NCBI RefSeq assembly: GCF_037975245.1
Contig: NC_092576.1
Coordinates: forward strand, 22,565,611-22,629,610
Direction of reading: 5' to 3'
From: Apostichopus japonicus
Taxonomy: Eukaryota > Echinodermata > Holothuroidea > Aspidochirotida > Stichopodidae
DNA: 64,000 nucleotides
The first letter of the stretch is position 1. Each line of letters opens with the position of its first letter. Position numbers and translations under genes: made by a program. Shown piece after piece: positions 53,688 to 63,901 of this stretch. The notes below the pieces were generated by a model, which ran no database searches, had not been told where the DNA came from, and saw only the letters and a list, made by a program, of their open reading frames with translations.

Positions 53688-55051
53688 CAAACTAAATGCC
53701 TACGCTTGATGCAAAGTTCGACCGTAACCTATACTGTACAGCCCACTGACGTGACAAGTTCTGAACGTAAAAACAAACCACAGAGTTTTGTATCACACTA
53801 CACACACTAAAAAGCGGCGTAATAATTTACCGCATACTACTGACCACTGCCATAGACAAGAAGCTATGCAGGAATTTCGTCAAGGCCACCGCTCTAGTAA
53901 CCCAAACCCGTTTATTGCTTACTAGCCGTAAATACGGGATTGCTAATAGAAATTACGAGACAACAGCGACGAACCAGTAGAGGGCAGTATTAATATTATT
54001 TTTTGAATCGGGTGGTGTGAAGGACCATGGAGGTACAGAATTTGCGAGCGATCCCACCTTTAAGTGAAATATACATAAGAAAGTTCTCATTACATTCCAA
54101 ATTTCTTCTTTAAGAGGGGACGTGTTATGATACATATGTATTATTTCCGCGGTCCCTGGGCATTCCCAGAATAAGCTCGCGTTCCAATTAATCTACACGA
54201 TAAACCCTAAGTCTCTGGAACTTTCACTACCCTGTATATAAGTGAATAACTCTTATGAAGATGCAAGAAACATTCAGAACGTGTGTTTCTATATTTACAA
54301 AACGTTCAACGAGAGTATGCCAGGAACAGCCTGAACAAGTGTATATACACTACACTTATTCCTGCATATATATTTAGAGACTAGTTGAACACACTGATTG
54401 TGGTTGTCCAGCATCGATTTGAACGGAAGTAACACTGGTCGAAACTCGGCTTGCAAGGATGTCAAGTCTTCGCAATGCGCTACTAGAAGATCTACCGACC
54501 GACCCCCCCCCCCTGATATCAGTAAGATAATTTATTATATAACGTATCTTGTAACTAAGTTAAAGTAAAGTATCAAACTAATTACAGTAATCTATGTTAC
54601 AGTAAACAATTATAATTGTACACTTTGTTAAACAAGATGATTGAACGAGAATTAAATTGTTCGAAACATAAAACAACGCTATCTTTCCATTTATTGTCCA
54701 TCTGGATGCAAACATTATTTGTATGCTATTTCTGTTATCATTTCGTAACATTGTAACCCTACAAACACCACGATTAGAGTTTCTAAGAGGTCGCGTATAT
54801 AAATCAAAACGAACAGTCTAATGTTAACCAAAGCCACAGAACACGGGCGAACAATAAATATATAAACCGTTACGTGTATATGTGAGAAAACAAATTACCT
54901 TTGACTTTTTTTAAAGTAGATATAACAAAGGTAAAGTGAAAATTAAATTGATAATTACTGATTTTATTAGTTAATGTTGTTAACAAATCTACTGAAAGCT
55001 AAACTATCGCCATTCAGAACTGGGAAATTGTAACCTTTACATTATACTCAC

Positions 55052-55269
55052 GACAAGTCCTTTAACTGTTCAGAACGAAGACCATAACGTAATATCATCG
55101 TAACGTCTTCCTCTGTTAGTATCCTAGGCTCCATATTTACTTGCTCTGTCTCTATGTGTATCTTCTCCAACGTCAATAATTTGTTCAATCTGAGTCCAGA
55201 GTGAAGTACAATAACATCTCCCTCACACTCCTTGAAAGATTTGTTAAGGCACACACTGGTGATGGGAAT
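55052..55269 (-). CDS. Module 1 exon A: LRR-like
   Basis: This 218-nt exon (phase 0 to phase 2) starts IPITSVCLNKSF after a CGCTAG acceptor and ends RSEQLKDLS at a GTGAGT donor. The C-terminal part, LTEEDVTMILRYGLRSEQLK followed by DLSFAGCSLP across the splice, has the helix-then-L..L..C.L pattern of ribonuclease-inhibitor-type leucine-rich repeats in NLR proteins. It is the first of four paralogous A exons. The closest is module 4 (10.3 kb), with HSGLRLN and EKIHIETEQ shared. Phase 0 lets it follow the NACHT exon directly. Confidence 0.75.
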
Positions 55270-56153
55270 CTAGCGGAGAACAGAACACATATATTATCAC
55301 CCTTACTTAAGTTAGTGAAAGCATTGAGTTAAAGTATGGGTGCAGAGCCTTTCAAGAGTGTAAGCAAAATAAATTGTTACAAACAAATCATATATTTTTT
55401 ATTAAAAGATTAATTGAACAGCGAAACAACAGTGAATATAAATTCAGTGCAACTTGGATCATGGCAGAAAATCAAAGATGATTAAATTATTTTGCACTGA
55501 ATGCACATAACTGCTAGAGAAATAGTGGTTACTTCGTACTAAAGGTTAACAGACACCAATGAACAATATCTTCCCAATCACTCTAATAGGCATTAGAAAT
55601 CATGAAAATAGCTGCAACTCCCATCAAAGGAATTGACTATTTTACAAGTCTATTCTCAAGTTTAGTTTCATTTATGCACATTTTATGATGCAAAAAGAGT
55701 AACTCCTTCATTTTCTTTTGTGTTTGTCATTTTCTTTTCACAACCTTCGTTGCAAAGATAATAAACAAAGGTTTGTGGCAAAATGCGATTTAAAAAAAAA
55801 AAATTATTGTCTTCTTTGAAAAAAGGAACGTCTCCTTATTCAAATTACACATGCGGGCTTGTAATTAGATGTTAATTTATTAAAGGCTAAATTAGGAAAA
55901 TTTGACAAGCGCAGCACTCCACGTTCATAATTTTTACATGTTTAATTTGTTCCTAGATTTTTATCAAAACTATATATATCTTGGAAACGAAAAGGGCGTT
56001 TCGAAAAATGTCAACAGATTTTGAATGAAATTATCACACGCAAATTAGCTAGGTGTCCGTAGTACTTTTAATGGCAATATTGATTGCTAAGGAATATTTG
56101 GTTGGACAAATAAATGCAGTGTATGGATATTATATATGTTTATACTATGACAA

Positions 56154-56282
56154 TTAACAATTCATAAGACAACAATTCATAATCATGGACGTTAAATATG
56201 AATGTAAGAGACTGACTTCGGTCAGCTTACGGCTTTGATAAGCCAACGAGGCTTCTTTGCAAGTTCCTGCTTGCAGGAGGAT
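56154..56282 (-). CDS. Alternative tail exon after NACHT (short isoform)
   Basis: After a TTTTAG acceptor the frame stays open in phase 0 for 42 codons, starting ILLQAGTCKEASLAYQ, and ends at TAA. The NACHT exon ends in phase 0, so the join is in frame and gives a 1076-residue protein without the cassette array. Its acceptor-proximal and distal parts match the stop exon near 5.3 kb (TCCTCCTG-AAGCAGGAA and GAAGTCAGTCTCTTA), so the two tails are paralogous. An internal GTAAGC could act as a donor, but it is in phase 1 and would not match cassette A. An AATAAA on the minus strand lies about 280 bp downstream. Confidence 0.55.
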   Translation of the reverse strand: MLLQAGTCKEASLAYQSRKLTEVSLLHSYLTSMIMNCCLMNC

Positions 56283-56430
56283 CTAAAATACAATACAATA
56301 CATGTTCAATTACAAGTACACAGTAAGCTAGACGTTATATGAAAAATCGTACTATAGAAAACTACGGAGTATCTGTTTCGTCTTTTCTATTCTCGATAAA
56401 GCAAAATAAAGTTTACAATGCAATACGTAC

Positions 56431-57947
56431 CTCTTTTTTTGACGCAAACTCCAAAATTTGCGTGACTGATCTTTGTAATAACTTGCTATCATTAACATTA
56501 ACCGTAACACCATTAGAAACCAACTCTGTTACAGATTCCAGCAGTTCGTCGTTGTCACCTTCTTGTTCCAAAATGCACAGCATGGCAAATTTCTGGCCTT
56601 CATTGGTTTTTTGTAAATGTTTGATAATGATTTGCGCAGCAGCTTTGTTTAGTCCACATGCAAATCGATAAACATATTGTAGATCAAATGGATCTAAATT
56701 AGCCAACATTGCTGACGAAATCGAAAGACGTTTTGTAACTTTCATAGCTAAATGATGAGCAGCATACCACTCACAGAATAATTTATGGTAGAAACGAACT
56801 TCTACAGTACTTCGCATGTTACCCATTGCATCAGGCATGCTAAACATGTCAAGAACTTCTTCCTCTACCAAAATGCCTATTCTGACGTATTGATTATAAA
56901 AAGCTTCACCGAGGGCTTTGCAAATATTTTGTTTCTTCCAAACAATCCGTTGATTCTTTCGACTTAAAGCTTTAAACGCGATTTCATCCAACTTAGAATG
57001 ATTTGACTCGAACAGTTTGAAAGTTGTAACATTTTCGTCTTTCATTTTGTTTAACATGTGATTATGAAAGCATGAAATCATGTATCGAAAAAAACCTGTC
57101 ACAGAATGAAATGTTTGTAACTCTTTGTTCTCGTGAGTAATGTGAGCAAACATAACAAAGAAAAGCGGAACTTCGCAAAGATATCCAAGGACGGGATTTT
57201 CTTGAAGTTTTCGCTTTATTTCATCTACAGCTTCATCATCATCATCTCCCGTGACTGCTTTGCGAATGTATTTGTCTCGAGCTAGATCGTCAAATCCTGT
57301 TAGTCGTGCTCGATCTGTTTGTGGTGAGCGGTAGTTTGGTAGATATGAAGATCTGGTTGTCAAAATGACTTTTATTTCTCGGAATATATCATTTTTAATG
57401 ATTTTATATACATCTGATTTAGTCTTGTCTTGATCGGGATATTCATCGTATCCATCCATTACCAACATGACTGATGAGCATTTCTTTATAATTGATTTTA
57501 CCTCATCATCAGTAAAATTCGAATCCCCTGGTAAAATAAATCTTCTTACAGCTTCAAAGATGGAGTTAACCCCTCCTAACTGCCTAAGACGAAGTAATAT
57601 CAGTATTTTAATTTGCTTCAATGGAGAATGTGGCACACCCTTGCACCAATCGTAGACTAGCTGGAGGGTTAGTGTTGACTTCCCGTAGCCTGGTTCCCCT
57701 TCTAATATCTTGCGAGTAGAGCTTATCCTAGTTCCATCCATTAATTCATCGTATGATTTCATTTGTTTCCATTCTTTACCATGTTTAGCAACCGTTGTTT
57801 TGTCAAGATATTCCATGCCGCCCTCAACAAATACTTTGTCCACGCAGTACATTCGGTCTTTGATGTAAGGTATAGGCTGTACGGCGTCATAAAGAATTTC
57901 ATACTTTCTTTTTAACTGATCGATAAATAACTCCTCTTTGTTTTCAT
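56431..57947 (-). CDS. Receptor exon 8: NACHT NTPase domain
   Basis: This 1517-nt exon (phase 1 to phase 0) codes for residues about 529-1034. Walker A is GEPGYGKST at about residues 612-620. Walker B is LVMDGYDEYP at about 690-698, with the small residue two places after the Asp that is typical of NACHT. A sensor-1-like ILTTRS ends near 727. Further on, NPVLGYLCEVPLFFVMF matches the conserved Leu-Pro region, and winged-helix-like helices follow. NACHT ATPases oligomerise on ligand sensing in NLR immune receptors. No death, CARD or DED domain precedes it. Instead the sequence upstream is membrane and Ig exons. The acceptor is TTTCAG and the donor GTACGT. The open frame continues a few codons into each intron. 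Confidence 0.93.
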
Positions 57948-58360
57948 CTGAAAGAAAGACCGAAGAACCGCACACGGAAATTAATATAAGTTTAAAATTC
58001 TTGAAATGTAATGAATTAATGTGCGTCGTAATTAGTTACAATAGTCATATCCAAACCACCGTTTTCAGTTGTGTAATATATATTTGATTAGTTAGTTATT
58101 ATTTTAAGTACACATTGTTAAAGGAAAATTGACCATAGTACCCACGAGATACCGTGATGTCCAAAATTGAAGAGAATATTGCGGAATTAATATAACAAAT
58201 GCTTACGTAATTATGATACTTTTACACAATAAAAGAAAAAATTGCAAAAATATGATCAACTAACGGTTTTAAAGATGCGTTGTAAAAGATACTTCCTACC
58301 CGTAACTCCTTTCATTTTTTGGGGCATATATTTTACATATTATCTTTCAATCACACATAC

Positions 58361-58409
58361 CATAGCGCTGTTGGCTGTTATCGTTGACAACTTTCATCAT
58401 TGGAGTGGC
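58361..58409 (-). CDS. Receptor exon 7: short linker exon
   Basis: This 49-nt exon runs from phase 0 to phase 1, coding ATPMMKVVNDNSQQRY plus a split codon. It has a TTCACAG acceptor and a GTATGT donor. The split codon (G plus AT) restores the Asp that opens the NACHT exon (D-ENKEELF), so the join is exact. It connects the juxtamembrane region to the cytosolic ATPase. Exons 6 and 7 together run from phase 1 to phase 1, so both could be skipped without a frameshift. Confidence 0.72.
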
Positions 58410-58814
58410 CTGTGAAGCAAGCAATGTAGCTTTGATTAATAAATTAGTTAGTACTAATTTGTTACTGCAATACAATTGTTACTACCGTCAATTTTGTTTT
58501 GAGATAAGGAGAGAGCGCTTAAAACCTGTCAAAAATATATTGTGATGTTCTATAAATGTAATAAATGTTGGTGATCATCATTAAAAATAGTCCTAATTTC
58601 TGAGTAATGAACATTTTAGCTTGTACCAACCCAGTCTCGTTCCAGAGAAAACTCTCCATTTCAAAGATAGTATTGTATGTTATTCATAGTAGAACATACG
58701 TGTCTGAGGGATATTGTCAGTGAATCCCCCGTCTCATTTATTGAGCCGTTTCGAGAAACAATATCAACCGAACAAAGAAAATATATTGGATATTGAGAAA
58801 TCTTTGATATTTAC

Positions 58815-58876
58815 CTCTTCTGTTGCATTTTCTTGGACATTATTCGTGTCTCTACTTCTTCTTCTTCTTCTTTTTA
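58815..58876 (-). CDS. Receptor exon 6: polybasic juxtamembrane exon
   Basis: This 62-nt exon runs from phase 1 to phase 0, with a TTGTAG acceptor and a GTAAAT donor. Read with the split codon from exon 5 it gives V-K-RRRRR-S-R followed by an acidic/polar stretch ending ATEE. Five consecutive arginines directly after the membrane segment form a strong stop-transfer signal and fix the topology as N-out, C-in. The arginines come from an AGA repeat. The exon is below usual gene-finder length and could be missed. Confidence 0.78.
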
Positions 58877-59084
58877 CTACAATAGAAAAGGAAATATGAC
58901 TTTATCTCAGTTATTCTAAGTTTGTAATCTAACGTGATGTATCGCTTAATGCTTCCCAAGAGTCCAAAAATTTCATAAATATAAGTAGTCAGTTAGTTTA
59001 TTTGAATGTATCTTAAAGTTTTGATTTAAATGATTCATTATGAAACATCCATTCGCCACTGGAAAGCATTTGAAACCGTCTCAC

Positions 59085-59198
59085 CTTTCCGTATCATGAG
59101 AAATAAAGTAGCTAAGAAGAGTGCAATGATGACCAATGTTGACACTATCACGGTTGGTATTAGAACATTCGAAGTGGTTGGGTCGATTGTTGTGCGAA
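59085..59198 (-). CDS. Receptor exon 5: transmembrane segment
   Basis: This 114-nt exon is phase 1-1. After a short Thr/Pro-rich stalk it codes for a hydrophobic run, about residues 465-489, with core VIVSTLVIIALFLATLFLMI. Arg-Lys follows at once, as expected for the cytosolic side of a type I protein. The acceptor is TTACAG and the donor GTGAGA. Because the exon is symmetric, skipping it would keep the frame and remove the membrane anchor. The position between Ig exons and the NACHT exon, with matching phases on both sides, is the main evidence that ectodomain and ATPase belong to one protein. Confidence 0.85.
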
Positions 59199-59352
59199 CT
59201 GTAATTATGAAATAGAAAACAAATATTGTACGGAAGGAAATATTACCGTTTGAATTTGTTACTACATATATATATCATGTACACCACATGTTTCGTAACT
59301 ATGCTAACATTATTTCAGTTAATGCATCATACATGAATCGTATCCGACGTAC

Positions 59353-59685
59353 CAGTTTCATAAAACAAGTCAATTGTCGTCGTGAGATCAAACTGGTGGT
59401 TGTTTGATTCCGTTATCCTACATACCGCCGTTACCCTATTGCTAGACGCAGAGGAAATCGTGGACGTGATGACTACGTCATACGTGTCTTCTCTCTGTTT
59501 TACTGTATGGGTTTGGTCTGAAAACGAAATTCCACCGTCAGCGGGAAAAGTTTTCCATTCAAGTTTAACTTCAGGACGAATACCGTGAACACTGCATGTC
59601 AATACATCACCCTGCTTTACATGCAGCACACAGTATTGTTGATGACTACATCCATCTACCACAGGATATGCTGGTACGGGATTAA
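59353..59685 (-). CDS. Receptor exon 4: Ig domain 4, membrane-proximal
   Basis: This 333-nt exon is phase 1-1 and codes for residues about 343-453. The Ig core is visible as VLTCSVHG (B strand), VKLEWKTF (C strand) and RVTAVCRITE (F strand), so the disulfide pair is intact. The stretch before the domain, NPVPAYPVVDGC, looks like an interdomain linker with an extra cysteine. The acceptor is TTATAG and the donor GTACGT. The domain ends DLFYET and passes directly to the membrane-segment exon. With exons 2 and 3 it makes a four-Ig ectodomain. Confidence 0.85.
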
Positions 59686-59715
59686 CTATAAGAGAAAATG
59701 AATTTCATCGCATGT

Positions 59716-59721
<6 letters not shown>

Positions 59722-59770
<49 letters not shown>
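59722..59770. repeat. TA microsatellite between Ig exons
   Basis: About 48 bp of TA repeat in the intron between receptor exons 3 and 4. A sequence TTTATTATGTTTTGCTGCCC is duplicated on either side of 59.9 kb. Confidence 0.9.
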
Positions 59771-59772
<2 letters not shown>

Positions 59773-60100
59773 TACGCTGACTAGCTGACTATAGTCTGCT
59801 GCTATTATTTGTCTGTCCATTTATTATGTTTTGCTGCCCTACCTTTTAAGTCGGAGGTATGTGATTACATTGGCAATCAATTGCCGAGTGCTTATTCCTA
59901 ACTTTGTATAGTATTATATAATTATTGTTCATGTTATCATTATTGAATAATGGATAAATTTATGTCCAGACTTAACATTTATTATGTTTTGCTGCCCTAC
60001 CTCTTAAGTCGGAGGTATGTGATCATGTTATCATTATCATTATTGACTAATGGATAAATTATATCGATAAAACTGGGAAGTACAAGCGAGATTAATTTAC

Positions 60101-60757
60101 CGTAGATCTGTACGTCATATAACACAACAGCTTCATCCGAATCTTTGTTATGAATACAAACGTACATTCCCTCGTGCCAGCTTTCACTTTTTGTTATAAA
60201 TAGCCTGCCATCCTCATCCAACTCAAATTCAGATGAATACGATTCCGTGACAGAGTTGGGCGGCGGTATGAAGAAGAGTATGTTAGACCAGTACCTTTGT
60301 CCAGACGGTCGCTGTCTCCAAACAAACATTCCACCGTTAGTGTCCGTACAAGCTAATTTCATTAAAGAATGTTTAGCGAAATGCTTCTTAGTTGGGATTG
60401 AAACGGCGGTGTAGTTGACAATCTTGTCTATCAATACAAATGACTCTTTTTCCTGCATTAAATCCGGTGGCAGACCGGATGCTTGACATACGAATAAAGT
60501 CAGCAAATGCCACTGTGTCAATAAAAATATTACTGCAGCACTTGACGTGTAAGTCACATTGTCTTGTGTAATAACATTATACCTCGACGCCAATGTTTGA
60601 TTTCGTTCTAAAGATCTTGACATCCAAGTTAGGTTGACGGGAGGACGTGTCTTCTCAATTGAACAATCCAATGTGGTATCTGAGTCCAGTGACTTTAGAC
60701 ATGCTTTGTGAGAGTCAGGGCACACACCAATGATCGGATATGTAGTATTTGGTCTCA
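60101..60757 (-). CDS. Receptor exon 3: Ig domains 2 and 3
   Basis: This 657-nt exon is phase 1-1 and codes for residues about 124-342. It holds two Ig-like domains without an intron between them. Domain 2 has cysteine in TTLDCSIE, tryptophan in VNLTWMSR and distal cysteine in LFVCQASG. Domain 3 has KLACTD, FVWRQRPSG and GMYVCIHN, a nearly canonical F strand. N-glycosylation sequons are visible (NTT, NLT, NQT, NVT, NYT), consistent with an extracellular location. The acceptor is ATACAG and the donor GTAAAT. The exon joins in phase to exon 4. Ligand specificity cannot be read from sequence. Confidence 0.85.
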
Positions 60758-61540
60758 CTGTATATAAAACAAGCAATATCAACACTCATCAATTGCTTTT
60801 TAAACGAAATGGTACTCGTTGAATGACACTGGCGTCCACACTGTGGCAAATATTTGTTACATGTAATAAGAATCTTAAAGGAGTCGTCATTCTATTGTTT
60901 ATGTTCATGATCGAAAAAATAACGATGTTATTGGTGTATTTTGTTTTTAATTATCTTAATAAATATCACTTGTTTGGTTTCCCGTGTTCAATTGAAGTAT
61001 GTGAATTAATATCGTCTACATGTAATTTTTAGAAACAAATTCTTTAAATATCAAATATACATGTGTTCTTTCTGGCACGACGAAAAACACCAGAAAGTAA
61101 TTTATGATCGTCACGGTAAAAGTTTGATATTTCTTTCTAATGATGTTTCTTTGAACCACATTTATTAAGTGGGGGCAATTAACTAAAAAATGAGTTGAAT
61201 AGATCAGCGAAACGTTGTTAGTATATTAATATAACTTGTTGGAGTATGTAGCACACATAACGAAAAAAATACATATGAGAAGAAGAATGGGTGAGCAAGC
61301 GGATTAATGATCAAGTAAACGTCTTTCGAAACTCCTCATGCATTGGATCGTCTATATCACAGTCAGTTTATATTCAAAAAAGAAAATATAATACAGAGAA
61401 GGGAGAAAAATATTATGTTACTAACAATTTACCGGTAGCAATCTAATGAAACGCGAGTTGACCCATGTCAGGGATATCTAAATGTGTTTCCTGAATGTAT
61501 ATTGTTATATTTAGGCTATTAAAAATTCGTGTCTACATAC

Positions 61541-61852
61541 CGACAGTCTTTACTTGAATTTCATAGGAAACAGTTTCTTCTGTGAGTGTTATAACTTTGG
61601 TAACTCTCAAGAGGGTTTCGTGCTCTAAGTTAACATCTCGTATAAAGAGCGATCCATTCGGAAAGATGTCGTAGTTGCCGCTGGTATACCCATCGCCACC
61701 TTTATCTCCATTTTTGGAAAACAGTATTAACTTATCTTCCTCAGGATGATACCAAGACACAGCGTAATATTCTTCGAATAAACACTGTATCGTTCCGTTA
61801 CTGCCAATACTGATGTATTGGAGGAGTTCACACTCATTGGTAGGCGCAAGTT
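61541..61852 (-). CDS. Receptor exon 2: Ig domain 1 (atypical V-like)
   Basis: This 312-nt exon is phase 1-1, the usual symmetry of Ig-domain exons, with a TTACAG acceptor and a GTATGT donor. It codes for residues about 20-123. The B-strand cysteine lies in TIQCLF and the core tryptophan in VSWYHPEED. The late strand reads NGSLFIRDVNLEHETLLRV, where a canonical domain would have D-x-G-x-Y-x-C. The distal cysteine is absent, so the usual intradomain disulfide cannot form. The NGSLFIRDV motif resembles NISLFIENV in the divergent Ig gene at 62.7 kb, so the two genes are probably related. It would form the membrane-distal ectodomain. Confidence 0.82.
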
Positions 61853-62075
61853 CTGTAAGGATTGGGGAAAAATTACACTTAGAGGGGTAACCCGTTACTG
61901 TTGAGAATTATTGGAATGTTTCATTAGTGTGGTAAGTACTAAATTTGCCTAATATGCTCTGCTGACAGATCGAAAATGCTTTATCAGTTGCAAATAATGA
62001 CATTTCAATAAAGAAAATAATCACATTACAAGTATGTACAAATTTGATGTAACTTTCAATGAAAGTTATGCTCAC

Positions 62076-62133
62076 CAGATTGAGATGTAAATAGAACCAC
62101 CGGAAATATCAATATGTTGATTAATTTCATCAT
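62076..62133 (-). CDS. Receptor exon 1: signal peptide
   Basis: Two adjacent ATG codons open a 19-codon hydrophobic leader, MMKLINILIFPVVLFTSQS. It has a basic residue near the start, a hydrophobic core and small polar residues at the end, as in a cleavable signal peptide. The exon ends in phase 1 at a GTGAGC donor. The split codon completes as Glu with the next exon, which starts AA after a CAG acceptor. I chose the first ATG (62133). The second would remove one residue. The opposite-strand Ig gene starts about 520 bp upstream. The 5' untranslated region and promoter are not resolved. Confidence 0.8.
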
Positions 62134-62656
62134 CCCGTCTGTTGTTCAGTCTGCGAATTGGAATATATTGTGACATAATAAAACATCAAATTAGCAATAT
62201 CCAACGCTTTTCACATAAACATAACTAACAGTTAGATGACATGATAATTAAGCTTATAAATTGATCATATTTTAATTTTTTTTAAAGGGAAAATGCAAAG
62301 AAAATACAAGATATTTCAGTGAATGTCCCTCTCTTGACAGTACCATTTAACCATCACAGCGTCTTTATCAGTAACGTTCGGTTAGAAATGCAAAGCAAGC
62401 AAACTAAGAGAGCAAAATTAGATTAAAAAATGCCTTAGCTACTATTCAAGACAGGATGACGTGTTGACGCTCATGCGCAATGATACTTGATGGATATAGC
62501 AACATGAAACTTCTTTAAATTGGCATTACAGGCATCCGTACGCGATGATCACCTCTTGTTTCTGCTTAAAGACACCTTACAGTACATGTCTAGTCATTTG
62601 ATGACAAGAACAGTACGATCTTTTTGGCAATCTTAAATATTTTTTTAACTGGCACA
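62134..62656. promoter_or_regulatory. Short intergenic region between two head-to-head Ig genes
   Basis: Only 523 bp separate the two start codons, which face away from each other, so this stretch probably holds both 5' ends and may act as a shared promoter. No convincing TATA box or named binding site was found. The location alone is the evidence. Confidence 0.4.
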
Positions 62657-62996
62657 ATGAAGACTGGGAATTTTATATCTGTTTCGTTCATACTTGTTTG
62701 TTATAAAGCTAGAGTTGCTACTTGCTTAGATACTGTGGTTATTTCACATACCGTCAATACCTTTGACTCAGTGCTCTTAGAGGGTTGTCACGAGAAAGGA
62801 GCCAAAAGCGAGTGGAAATTAGACGATGCTTTGTTGGTTCTCGACAATATCTGGTTTAATCCAACTGGTATAGATGGCATTACTCTTCTACCAAATATCT
62901 CTTTATTTATCGAGAATGTGTCGTTAAATCATGCCGGGACCTATAGTTGTAAAAGTGCTCCAAAAATGATTGTTCGTCATCTGCTCAACATTGAAG
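62657..62996 (+). CDS. Divergent Ig gene, exon 1: signal peptide and Ig domain 1
   Basis: ATG at 62657 opens 113 codons plus one base (phase 1 out, GTGTGT donor). MKTGNFISVSFILVCYKARV is a probable signal peptide. The Ig domain follows: cysteine in LLEGCHEKG, tryptophan in SEWKLDD, and the F strand HAGTYSCKS. NISLFIENVSLNHAG resembles the same region of the receptor's first Ig domain on the other strand, so the genes are likely paralogous. Unlike that domain, this one keeps its distal cysteine. An in-frame upstream TTG start is not needed. The start of the transcribed exon is unknown. Confidence 0.8.
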
Positions 62997-63574
62997 GTGT
63001 GTGTTTTCGTCAAATGGAACCGTTATTGGATTCCAACTGAGTTAAATATTGTTGTACGTGTTTTTAAGCTGCAATAATATTAAATACATTTTTAAATGGT
63101 TAATTTAGATATATCGTTATCATACAAATTAAAGAACGAAAGTTAACTGTCCTTTGATATCAATGTGATGAGAAAGTTGGTAGATTCATGTTGCTACATA
63201 TTTGCATAAATACTTATTGATATGTTTTCGTAAGCTTACATTATAGTTGTCTGGATAAGCTTCTTTCATTTTTCTTGGCTGCTTTATTTATCTTTCCGAC
63301 TGGAATTGTTTTCAATGATCATGAATGCAATTAGGGTATCTCTTGATGTTAGTGTTTTATACAGCCGGTTTTATCATACTACAGCGCATGTGTCTTCAGA
63401 AATATAAACAAATGATCAAGCAACCATTCTAATGTCGGGAGGGAAATATGTAACTGCCAGATGTGTATAACTAGGGTCTATATGTTCTATCAATGTTGTA
63501 ATGATGTGTAATGACGTTTTATGATTGAACAGTTGGAATTGTGCTTACTTAAGTTGAACGTACTCTTTCCCTAG

Positions 63575-63901
63575 CTCCACCTCGACTTTCCATTGCTGCA
63601 AACGACTACACATACAGTACTAGTGGAGCCGTTATTTATCTTCCTTTCTGTCAAGTAACATCGATAACATGCTTTGCTAATACAAGTCATCCGGAAGTCA
63701 ACATAACATTGTTTTTTAATAACGTAGTCAAAGCAACTTCGAATTTTACAGTAATACAAGGAGTCGGAAGAAACAAAACATTTGATACCTTAGCAACAGC
63801 ATGTATCCAAGTGAATAATGCCAGCGGAAATATCTCTTGCACAAGTCACGGACTTGGAACATTTGGTATGAAAGAATTACATTTAAGATACGATCCGTAC
63901 G
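63575..63901 (+). CDS. Divergent Ig gene, exon 2: Ig domain 2 (gene continues past window)
   Basis: This 327-nt exon is phase 1-1, with a CCCTAG acceptor and a GTAAGT donor. The frame reads A-PPRLSIAANDYTYS, with cysteines in SITCFANTS and NISCTSHG and several N-glycosylation sequons (NTS, NIT, NFT, NKT, NAS, NIS). No clear core tryptophan is seen. The spacing suggests a C2-like Ig domain with Phe-Phe (TLFFNN) in the C strand. The exon ends RYDPYG and splices onward beyond the window, so whether this gene also carries a membrane segment and NACHT domain cannot be seen here. Confidence 0.78.

Larger units (their letters stand above)
47400..54370. other. 7-kb extra block inside the module 1 A-B intron
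   Basis: Similarity between modules 1 and 4 holds on both sides (9.33-9.65 with 47.1-47.4 kb, and 10.08-10.5 with 54.37-55.2 kb), but module 1 has about 7 kb between and module 4 only about 0.4 kb, largely microsatellite. The extra block carries the plus-strand fragment at 48.4-50.8 kb and a hairpin at 53655-53687. Otherwise no gene was seen. Confidence 0.6.
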
